64,000 nt of DNA from Skermanella rosea (GTDB lineage Bacteria > Pseudomonadota > Alphaproteobacteria > Azospirillales > Azospirillaceae): contig NZ_CP086111.1 of assembly GCF_016806835.2 (NCBI RefSeq), positions 3,465,471-3,529,470 of the forward strand, given 5' to 3'. Below the pieces are notes generated by a model. That model saw only the letters and a program-made list of their open reading frames with translations, was not told where the DNA came from and did no database searches. Positions 17,701 to 23,413 of this stretch are shown here, one piece after another (the first letter of the stretch is position 1; every line of letters begins with the position of its first letter). A program made the translations under genes and the position numbers.

Positions 17701-18177
17701 CCCGGGATCAACGGGCACGACGCCGCCCGGCTGCTGCGTCGGTCCGGCGAGGTGAATGCCCGGATCATCATGATTTCCGCCAATGCCGCGGAAGGACAGG
17801 CGGAGCCGGGAGCCGACGAGGACGGCGGCTCCGCCCATGACGGTTACCTGGAAAAGCCGATCACGATCCCGGCGCTGCTCGACGCGATCCGGGCCGTGCT
17901 GGGCCTGGACTGGGTCCACGGCGCCGCGGTCGAGCCGGCCGAACCTGCGCGGGCCGGCTTTCCGCCGGACACGGTGCCCGAGCGGGGGCACCTGGACGAC
18001 CTGCGGCAGCTCGGCCGGATCGGCTATGTGCGCGGGATCAAGACCAAGCTCGACGAGATCGAGGTGAGGAGCCCCGAGTGCGGGCCGTTCGTCAGCCACA
18101 TGAAGTCGCTGGTGAATGACCTGGCGCTCGACGATTACATGCGGACCCTGGAGGCGCTCGATGGTCATGCTGGATAG
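14788..18177 (+). CDS. NCS1-like permease-histidine kinase-receiver fusion protein
   Basis: It is a 1129-residue membrane sensor. Residues 25-490 form about 12 hydrophobic segments resembling purine/cytosine permeases of the NCS1 family. Residues about 498-535 hold a cysteine cluster (CVIC, then C, CSLCC, C, C) that could bind metal. Two more membrane helices follow (about 575-640), then a coiled coil, a HisKA domain with His682 in SHELRSPLN, a HATPase domain ([27 protein letters not shown]), and a receiver with Asp968 in LVLMDISMPG. A helical tail of about 100 residues ends the protein. It faces the urea/amide operon and overlaps its response regulator, so it may sense urea, amides or nucleobase-derived nitrogen. 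Ligand and transport ability are unknown. Confidence 0.88.
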   Translation: MAALQKIVRVRRTYNQWVANQTLEDFALRFTAKGARRWSALRVANTALGAISFLALEAIGGTVTLNYGFTNAMAAILAVGLLIFITAVPISYHAARYGVDIDLLTRGAGFGYIGSTVTSLIYASFTFIFFAIEAAIMALALEMGFGIPLSAGYLISSLVVIPLVTHGITFISRFQLWTQPVWVVLHVLPFVFIAIHQSDGLRDWTGYSGLEGAPDGSFDLLLFGAASGVIFALIAQIGEQVDFLRFMPARRRGNRVAWWTSLLSAGPGWIVLGMVKLAAGSFLAVLAVGQGMSIEHAAEPTRMYLVAFGHMFTSADMALFVMVIFVVVSQIKINVTNAYAGSIAWSNFFSRLTHSHPGRVIWLVFNVAIAFLLMAVGIYKALEQILGLYSVVAVSWVGAIVADLLINKPLKLSPPIIEFKRAHLYDINPVGVGSMLLGVLASALAFTGLLGATVEALAPFVALAVPFAAAPLIAWATGGRYYIARSSAGRLPGTPTIRCVICEHAFEREDMAFCPAYSGAICSLCCSLDARCHDVCKPQSRMPEQVLGWLRLALPERMVDRVNSRLGHYLSLLALFGLIIGLILTVIYHQAVLNDDAHRETIAGIFWNLFFILMIITGVATWLFVLAQESRKVAQEETARQTNLLMQEIEAHERTDAELQKAKEVAEAANLAKSRYVVGMSHELRSPLNAIFGYAQLLEADQTIPPRRRDAIKVIRRSSEHLSSLIEGLLDISKIEAGRLRLNRDEVHLVEFLNQIVDMFRLQATAKGIDFVFDRPETLPLVVYTDAKRLRQILINLLSNAIKFTPGGFIALRIRYRSQVADIKVEDSGIGILPDDLGRIFEPFERGQQAGARMTPGTGLGLTITKLLTEIMGGEISVSSAAGKGSVFRVKLLLSEVRRPGRQAPVARNITGYAGPRRTVLVADDDPDHRELVTDILGPLGFIVFTVTDGAACVTSAREIQPDLVLMDISMPGINGHDAARLLRRSGEVNARIIMISANAAEGQAEPGADEDGGSAHDGYLEKPITIPALLDAIRAVLGLDWVHGAAVEPAEPARAGFPPDTVPERGHLDDLRQLGRIGYVRGIKTKLDEIEVRSPECGPFVSHMKSLVNDLALDDYMRTLEALDGHAG

Positions 18178-19099
18178 GCTGAAGGCGCGCGACATCGTGC
18201 TGGTCGTCGATGATTCCCCCGAGACGCTCGGCATGCTGACCGACGCGCTGGAAGAGGCCGAGGTGACGGTGCTGGTGGCGCTGGAGGGAGCCAAGGCGCT
18301 GGCGCTGGTCGACGAGATCACGCCCGACGTGATCCTGATGGATGCGATCATGCCGGGGATGAACGGCTTCGAGACCTGCAAGCGGCTGAAGGACAAGAAG
18401 AACGTGGCCCATGTGCCGGTCATCTTCATGACCGGCCTGACCGAAACCGAGCACATCGTCGCGGGCTTCGAGGCCGGCGGCGTCGATTACGTGACCAAGC
18501 CGATCGTGCCGGACGAGCTGATCGTGCGGATGCACGCCCACTTGGCGAACGCGCGTCTGGCCCAGAGCGCCCGCAGCGCGCTGGACGCCACCGGCAGGTT
18601 CCTGCTCGCCGCCAGCAAGGCCGGCGAGGTGCTGTGGTGCACCCCGCAGGCGAGCATCCTGCTGGCCCCGCTGCTGGACGCGGCCGCCGACGACGGCGGG
18701 CACCTGCCTTCCGCCGTCAGGGACTGGCTGGCGGAGCGCGATCGTTCCGGGGCCGACGGGCGGGCGGACGGCGTCGCCGTGACCTGCGGCGACGAGGGGC
18801 ATCGGATCCAGTTCACCTATGTCGGCCGCGCCGGCCCCGACGAGTTCCTGCTGAGGTTGGTCAACAACCGGAGCTGCACCGAGGAGGCCCTTCTGAAGGA
18901 ACGGCTCTGCCTGACCGCGCGGGAGTCGGAGGTGCTGCTGTGGATCGCCCGCGGCAAGTCCAACCGCGATATAAGCGAGATCCTGGGCATGAGCGCCCGC
19001 ACGGTGAACAAGCACCTGGAACAGATCTATGCCAAGCTGGGCGTGGAGAACCGCGCCTCGGCCGCGGTGGTCGCGATCCGGACGGTGGGGCTGACCTGA
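18161..19099 (+). CDS. Response regulator, receiver plus LuxR-type DNA-binding domain
   Basis: It is a 312-residue regulator. The receiver (residues about 7-125) has acidic DD in LVVDDSPE, phospho-acceptor Asp61 in VILMDAIMPG, and the conserved Lys in VTKPIVPDE. A linker of about 110 residues follows with no recognised domain, then a C-terminal LuxR helix-turn-helix (LTARESEVLLWIARGKSNRDI and MSARTVNKHLEQIYAKLGV). Its ATG at 18161 lies inside the end of the kinase gene (17-bp overlap), so the two are coupled and form a cognate pair. The likely target is the divergent amide operon; this is inference from position. Confidence 0.9.
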   Translation: MVMLDRLKARDIVLVVDDSPETLGMLTDALEEAEVTVLVALEGAKALALVDEITPDVILMDAIMPGMNGFETCKRLKDKKNVAHVPVIFMTGLTETEHIVAGFEAGGVDYVTKPIVPDELIVRMHAHLANARLAQSARSALDATGRFLLAASKAGEVLWCTPQASILLAPLLDAAADDGGHLPSAVRDWLAERDRSGADGRADGVAVTCGDEGHRIQFTYVGRAGPDEFLLRLVNNRSCTEEALLKERLCLTARESEVLLWIARGKSNRDISEILGMSARTVNKHLEQIYAKLGVENRASAAVVAIRTVGLT

Positions 19100-19224
19100 G
19101 GAACTCCGCGCCGGCCCCCGACAACATTTCGTCTTTCCACGTGTTGAATCCATGTCGCCATGCCCGCGGCCGGTTCCGGCAGACGGGAGGGCGTTTCTAC
19201 AACCATCCGCATCGGGAGGAACAC

Positions 19225-19674
19225 ATGGCGGACGACAAGGGCAACACCGGAGCTGCCGCGACCGGCAGGGGGACCCAGCAGGCCGAGAACGCGCTTCGCC
19301 AAGGGGCCGACCAGCTTCGCAACCAGATGGGCAACATGGCCGACGTGGCGGGAATGTCGGCGAAGGTTTCCCAGGAGATGATCCAGCGCTCCGGCCAGAA
19401 TTTCGAGATGATGAAGCGGATCGCCGAGACCATGACCTCGGGCGCCCGCAGCGCGGCAGCCGAGTGCGCGGAGTATGCCAAGCATTCCGCCAAGCGGCAG
19501 TCGGAAATGATGCAGCAGCTCGCGTCGGCGCGCAGCCCGAACGACGTCTTGGACATCCAGAACCGTTATCTCCAGGACAATCTGAAGGAACTGCTGAGTT
19601 TCAGCGAGCGCTTGTCCCGCCTGTCGGCCGACAAGGCCAGGGAAGCCAGCGAAAGGTTGGACAACAAGGGCTGA
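19225..19674 (+). CDS. Phasin family protein
   Basis: Phasins coat polyhydroxyalkanoate granules in the cytoplasm. The 149-residue protein starts at ATG 19225 with GGGAGGA nine bases before it. It is mostly amphipathic helix, with the phasin-like region from about residue 45 (SQEMIQRSGQNFEMMKRIAE) to DIQNRYLQDNLKELLSFSERL and a polar Ala/Glu/Lys tail. The N-terminal 35 residues are rich in Gly, Gln and Ala. No PHA synthase gene is nearby. A terminator hairpin follows the gene, so it is likely monocistronic. Confidence 0.85.
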   Translation: MADDKGNTGAAATGRGTQQAENALRQGADQLRNQMGNMADVAGMSAKVSQEMIQRSGQNFEMMKRIAETMTSGARSAAAECAEYAKHSAKRQSEMMQQLASARSPNDVLDIQNRYLQDNLKELLSFSERLSRLSADKAREASERLDNKG

Positions 19675-19699
19675 AGCCATATCTCCAGGAGGCATCGTG

Positions 19700-19733
19700 A
19701 CGCCGGAGCAGCCGCAAGGCCGCTCCGGCGTTT
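19700..19733 (+). terminator. Terminator after the phasin gene
   Basis: CGCCGGAGC (19701-19709) pairs with GCTCCGGCG (19722-19730), with inner GCC/GGC pairing around a GCAA loop, followed by TTTCATT. It lies 26 bp after the phasin stop. Confidence 0.75.
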
Positions 19734-19752
19734 CATTGTGATAAACGGGCGG

Positions 19753-19827
19753 CGTGATCCTCCTCACACCGAAAAACCAACTCCTGTGGGCCGGTTTACA
19801 GGCTCCGGGGCGGGGAGCGGATAGGGT
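19753..19827 (+). promoter_or_regulatory. Promoter of repeat protein A with two Crp-like palindromes
   Basis: Site 1 is CGTGA-N6-TCACA (19753-19768) and site 2 is TGTGG-N6-TTACA (19785-19800). Their starts are 32 bases apart, three helical turns. TAGGGT at 19822-19827 is a candidate -10 box, placing site 2 at -41.5 and site 1 at -73.5 from the inferred start at 19834. The same layout precedes copy B. The position of site 2 is that of a classic class II Crp activator site. Confidence 0.6.
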
Positions 19828-19897
19828 TTGTCCATCGAAGACGACAGCGGCAACCGCCGCGAACCCATCCACCCAGGCCCTTGAAGGAGACACCGTC

Positions 19898-20236
19898 ATG
19901 ATCCGCATCACCAACGCCCCCGCTCTGGCCGCCCTGGTCGCCCTGTCCATCGTCACCGGCTCCCTAACCGTTGGCCCGGCCCAGGCCCAGCAGCGTGGCG
20001 GCGTCGAGATCGGCGGCAACGCCACCGTCATCGGCCTGGCCAACAACGCGGTCAACGCCGCTACCGGCTTCCTGGCGAAGGCGGACCAGAACATCGGCGC
20101 CGTCAAGGGCGACGTGAACATCAAGGGCAACGCCACCGTCATCGGCCTCGCCAACAACGCGGTCAACGCGGCCACGGGCTTCCTGTCCAACGCCTGCCAG
20201 TCGGTCGGCGTGGTCAGTTCCGAGAGCGACTGCTGA
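19898..20236 (+). CDS. Small exported repeat protein, copy A (possible curlin/holdfast-like subunit)
   Basis: It is 112 residues long with a Sec signal peptide ending in AQA|QQ near residue 31. The mature 81 residues consist of two tandem units of about 37 residues that share the identical segment GNATVIGLANNAVNAATGFL. Two cysteines lie at the end of unit 2 and at the C-terminal DC. The composition (Asn, Ala, Gly, Thr; no aromatics except Phe) and repeated strand-turn spacing recall bacterial functional amyloids, but it is not a standard curlin repeat. A Crp-like promoter lies upstream and a strong terminator downstream. Copy B at 22069 is about 86% identical. Function is unknown. Confidence 0.75.
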   Translation: MIRITNAPALAALVALSIVTGSLTVGPAQAQQRGGVEIGGNATVIGLANNAVNAATGFLAKADQNIGAVKGDVNIKGNATVIGLANNAVNAATGFLSNACQSVGVVSSESDC

Positions 20237-20280
20237 TCCCCCGGCCCGGTTCCGCCCTCCCTCCTCTCCGCTCCACTCCA

Positions 20281-20310
20281 GCCCCGCGGCCCGTGCCGCG
20301 GGGCATTTTT
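20281..20310 (+). terminator. Rho-independent terminator after repeat protein A
   Basis: GCCCCGCGG (20281-20289) pairs with CCGCGGGGC (20296-20304) around a six-base loop, followed by ATTTTT. It is the strongest terminator in the window and separates copy A from the channel gene. Confidence 0.88.
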
Positions 20311-20412
20311 CGTTCGGCCGGCTTTCATACGCTTCTCGCCCGGGGCGCTTCGCGCCTAAACTCCCCTGCCCGCTCCCCTGGAACCCACCGGGGATCGATC
20401 CTGCGAGACGCG

Positions 20413-21882
20413 ATGAAGACGTCCGGACACCGGCTGCGCCTGCCCACCCTGCCCCTGGTCGTCACCCTGTGCGGTTTCGCGCTGAGCTTCCTGTGGCCGA
20501 TGGTCCGGTCGCGGCTCGGGCTGGGCATGGACGGCGCGTTCGACGATGCCGTGACGCTGCTGGCCGGGTCCGCCGGATGGTTCGGGCTGGCCTGGTTCGG
20601 AACCCGCGTGGTCGATGGATTGCTGCTGCGGCCGTTAGCGGCCGACCGGTCGCCGGCGGCGCCCCGGCTGATCGGCGACCTGGCGCGCGTCCTGTTCTTC
20701 GGACTGGCCGGGCTGGCGGTCGCCAGCTTCGTCCTTCATCTGCCGGTCACCGGGCTGGTCGCGACCTCCGGCGTGGTCATCGCGGTGCTGGGGTTCGCGT
20801 TGCGCAACATCCTGGCCGACATTTTCTCCGGCATCGCGATCAACGTCGAGCATCCCTACCGGATCGGCGACTGGATCCAGGTGGGAACATCCTCCGGCGG
20901 CCCCGGACCGACGGGCAAGGTGGTCGAGGTGAACTGGCGCTCGACCCGGCTGCTGACGGCGGACGGGACCACCGTCATCCTGCCCAACGGCCTGATCGCG
21001 GGCAGCCGCTTCGTCAATCTCAGCCTGCCGGATCCCTCCTACCGGGCGTCGCTGCGGGTCCACCTGGATCCGGCGGTGCCGGTCAAGCGGGCACGGCGGG
21101 TGCTGATGACCGCCCTGCTGTCGGTCGATCACCTGCTGGGCGACGGTCCGTCCGATGTGGTGGTGGAGAGCGTCGGGGACGCCGGGGTCTGTTACCTGCT
21201 GCGCTTCCGCGTGCCCGACCACGGCGCCGAGGTGGCCTGCCGCGACGCGGTCGCCGCCGCCATGCTGAAGGCGCTGCGCGATGCCGGATTGTCCGTCGCG
21301 GCCCCGCGCCGGAGCCTGGTCCCGCAGAGCCGCACCGGCCGCGACCTGGAAGGCATGGACGTCTGCCGCCGCATGCTGGGCGCGATCCCCCTGTTCCAGG
21401 CCTTCACGCCGGGCGAACTGGACGGGCTGGCGAGCCGGATGAAGCGCAGGCAGTTCACGGCCGGCGCCGTCGTGGTGAACCAGGGCGATCGGGGATCCTC
21501 TCTCTTTCTGGTGACCGAGGGCCTGCTGGAGGTGCGCGGGACCGTCGCCGGCAAGGAGGGCGTGCGGACTGTCGAGCTGGACCGCATGGGGCCGGGAGCC
21601 ATCTTCGGCGAGATGGCGCTGCTGACCGGCGAACCGCGCAGCGCCACGGTGGCGGCCATGACCGACGCCGTCGTCTATGAGCTGGCCGGCGAGCATCTGC
21701 GCCCGCTGCTGCATGATCGCGCCGAACTGGCGGAGAGGCTCTCGGAGCTTATGGCGGAACGGGCGGAGCACAACGCGGAGAAGCGCGCGACTGCGCTTCG
21801 CCCGATGCCGGAACCACCGATCCCCCATCGGCGGGACCTGCTGGACCGCTTGCGGGATTTCTTCGGACTGCCGGCGCCGTGA
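20413..21882 (+). CDS. MscS-type mechanosensitive channel with C-terminal cyclic-nucleotide-binding domain
   Basis: It is a 489-residue inner-membrane protein. Four hydrophobic segments occupy residues about 10-150; the last matches the MscS pore helix and continues into the beta domain (GFALRNILADIFSGIAINVEHPYRIGDWI, then ILPNGLI). After the cytoplasmic alpha/beta region, residues about 320-445 form a cNMP-binding domain with the phosphate-binding cassette GEMALLTGEPRSA. Cyclic-nucleotide-gated members of the bCNG/MscS family have this layout. The ATG at 20413 is chosen because the family N-terminus starts just after it; its ribosome site is weak. It lies between the two repeat-protein genes and near a Crp-type regulator. 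Confidence 0.9.
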   Translation: MKTSGHRLRLPTLPLVVTLCGFALSFLWPMVRSRLGLGMDGAFDDAVTLLAGSAGWFGLAWFGTRVVDGLLLRPLAADRSPAAPRLIGDLARVLFFGLAGLAVASFVLHLPVTGLVATSGVVIAVLGFALRNILADIFSGIAINVEHPYRIGDWIQVGTSSGGPGPTGKVVEVNWRSTRLLTADGTTVILPNGLIAGSRFVNLSLPDPSYRASLRVHLDPAVPVKRARRVLMTALLSVDHLLGDGPSDVVVESVGDAGVCYLLRFRVPDHGAEVACRDAVAAAMLKALRDAGLSVAAPRRSLVPQSRTGRDLEGMDVCRRMLGAIPLFQAFTPGELDGLASRMKRRQFTAGAVVVNQGDRGSSLFLVTEGLLEVRGTVAGKEGVRTVELDRMGPGAIFGEMALLTGEPRSATVAAMTDAVVYELAGEHLRPLLHDRAELAERLSELMAERAEHNAEKRATALRPMPEPPIPHRRDLLDRLRDFFGLPAP

Positions 21883-21919
21883 TCGGGCCCATCCGATTCC
21901 GGCTGAACGATGAGCCGGA

Positions 21920-21994
21920 CGTGGCCCGCTTCACAGTGATTCCAGGCCGGGTGTAAGCCCGTTTACATCGGCGGCTCAAGGGTTTGGGTAGGTT
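21920..21994 (+). promoter_or_regulatory. Promoter of repeat protein B with two Crp-like palindromes
   Basis: Site 1 is CGTGG-N6-TCACA (21920-21935) and site 2 is the perfect palindrome arm pair TGTAA-N6-TTACA (21952-21967), again 32 bases apart. TAGGTT (21989-21994) is the candidate -10 box, with 21 bases between site 2 and the box exactly as in copy A. The inferred start at 22001 puts the sites at -41.5 and -73.5. Confidence 0.62.
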
Positions 21995-22068
21995 TGTGTC
22001 ATCGCGAAGGACGCGATCGGCGCTGAAGCCGAAACCCACCGCAAACCCGATGAAAAGGAGTCCAGTCC

Positions 22069-22407
22069 ATGATCCGCATCACCACCGTCCCCGCTCTGGC
22101 CGCCGTCGTCGCCCTGTCCATCGCCGCCGGTTCCCTGGCAGCCAGCCCGGCCCTGGCCCAGCAGCGCGGCGGCGTCGAGATCGGCGGCAACGCCACCGTG
22201 ATCGGCCTGGCCAACAACGCGGTCAACGCCGCCACCGGCTTCCTGGCGAAGGCGGACCAAAACATCGGCTCGGTCAAGGGCGACGTGAACGTCAAGGGCA
22301 ACGCCACCGTCATCGGCCTCGCCAACAACGCGGTCAACGCTTCGACGGGGTTCCTGTCCAGCGCCTGCCAGACGGTCGGCGGCATCAACTCCGAAAGCGA
22401 CTGCTGA
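22069..22407 (+). CDS. Small exported repeat protein, copy B
   Basis: It is the paralogue of the gene at 19898, also 112 residues, with signal peptide ending ALA|QQ. The mature part again has two units with GNATVIGLANNAVNA(A/S)TGFL and two cysteines at the same places. Differences from copy A are mostly in the signal peptide and the last 15 residues; the repeat cores are almost unchanged, which suggests purifying selection or recent duplication. The duplication includes the promoter with its two palindromes. AAAGGAG precedes the ATG. It is convergent with the Crp/Fnr gene across a GC-rich hairpin. Confidence 0.75.
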   Translation: MIRITTVPALAAVVALSIAAGSLAASPALAQQRGGVEIGGNATVIGLANNAVNAATGFLAKADQNIGSVKGDVNVKGNATVIGLANNAVNASTGFLSSACQTVGGINSESDC

Positions 22408-22426
22408 CCGGCGGTGACACGCCACG

Positions 22427-22455
22427 GCCCCGCGGCGCAAGGATCGCCGCGGGGC
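22427..22455. terminator. GC-rich hairpin shared by convergent genes
   Basis: GCCCCGCGGCG (22427-22437) pairs with CGCCGCGGGGC (22445-22455) around a seven-base loop, between the repeat protein B stop and the Crp-type gene stop. No T-run follows on either strand, so it may slow or block transcription rather than be a full intrinsic terminator. Confidence 0.5.
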
Positions 22456-22460
22456 GGGGA

Positions 22461-23189
22461 TCAGGCTTCCGCCTCGTCCTCGTCGTAGAAGTCGGCCAAC
22501 TCGCGCAGGCCATCGAGGTCGCGGATCGTGATCGATCCCGCCGAGACCGTGATCAACCCGTCGCGCTGCCATTCGTTCAGGTGCTTGTTGGTGCTTTCCC
22601 GGGTGATGCCGACCAGGGTGCCCAACTGCTGCTGGGAGAGCTTGACGTCGATCCGGGTTCCTCCTCCGCGCTCCTCCACCCCGAAGGCGGTCGCCAATCG
22701 GACGAGGCAACGGGCGAGCCGGATCGGCACTTCCAGGAACAGGGTGTCCTCCAGCTGGGTGCTGGTCCGGCGAAGCCGGTCGCACAGGACGTTGAACATA
22801 CGCAGGCAGACGGTGGGATGGCTCTCCAGCCAGGGCAGGAAATGCCGACGCTCCAGCACCAGCAGGCTGGTGTCCTCGATCGCGACCGCCTCGGCGGTCC
22901 GCAGCTTGCCGTCCAGCAGGGCGATCTCGCCGAAGTACTCGCCCTTGCGGACGATGTTCAGCGTGACCTCCTTGCCTTCGGCCGAGTAGCTGCAGATCCG
23001 CACCCGGCCCGACAGCACGGCCATCATGCTGGAGCCGGGGTCGCCCTGACGGAAGATGATGGTCCGCGGCCGGTGCTGCGCCACGGTGGCATAGGCGGCC
23101 AGTTGCGACAGCTCGCCGGGATCGACATGCTTCAGCAAGGAATGCTCCGCCAGGACGGCAAGCTTTTCCTCCAGTCCCATCATGGCCAT
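22461..23189 (-). CDS. Crp/Fnr-family transcriptional regulator
   Basis: It is a 242-residue regulator. Residues about 20-140 form a cNMP-binding beta roll with GEYFGEIALLDGKLRTAEAVA, which keeps the Gly-Glu and Arg-Thr-Ala equivalents of the Crp phosphate pocket. A dimer helix follows, then a winged helix with recognition helix around ITRESTNKHLNEW; the Arg-Glu pair corresponds to the residues of Crp that read GTGA half sites. No N-terminal Fnr-type cysteine cluster is present, so oxygen sensing by an iron-sulfur cluster is unlikely. Palindromes of the type TGTRR-N6-TTACA occur upstream of the neighbouring repeat-protein genes and are its probable targets. Confidence 0.9.
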   Translation of the reverse strand: MAMMGLEEKLAVLAEHSLLKHVDPGELSQLAAYATVAQHRPRTIIFRQGDPGSSMMAVLSGRVRICSYSAEGKEVTLNIVRKGEYFGEIALLDGKLRTAEAVAIEDTSLLVLERRHFLPWLESHPTVCLRMFNVLCDRLRRTSTQLEDTLFLEVPIRLARCLVRLATAFGVEERGGGTRIDVKLSQQQLGTLVGITRESTNKHLNEWQRDGLITVSAGSITIRDLDGLRELADFYDEDEAEA

Positions 23190-23413
23190 CGGCGATGCCT
23201 CTCAGGCTAAGCCCTGTCATGGACCAGGGTACACCAAGGATTGTTCTCTTCCATGATTTGAGAAGCATTATGGTCACGCCGGTCCGGGACTGTCCACTTC
23301 TCCCTGGATGGTGGAAAGCTAAACGAAATAGCGATTGCCCTCTCCAGTCTTTCAGATAGAGACTAATACCCCTCAAGTTTTCAGGCAGCACCGATCAGGA
23401 AAGGAGTCCCACC

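Noticed and set aside
14788-18177. Two separate genes (permease and kinase) with a sequencing error joining them
   Set aside because: The frame is continuous with a cysteine module and extra helices between the parts, and the downstream regulator overlaps normally.
16510-18456. A 648-codon open frame on the minus strand
   Set aside because: It is opposite the transporter-kinase gene; composition is that of a shadow frame.
19898-22407. Composite transposon or direct-repeat mobile element flanking the channel gene
   Set aside because: The duplicated segments are whole genes with promoters; no transposase, terminal inverted repeats or target duplications were seen.
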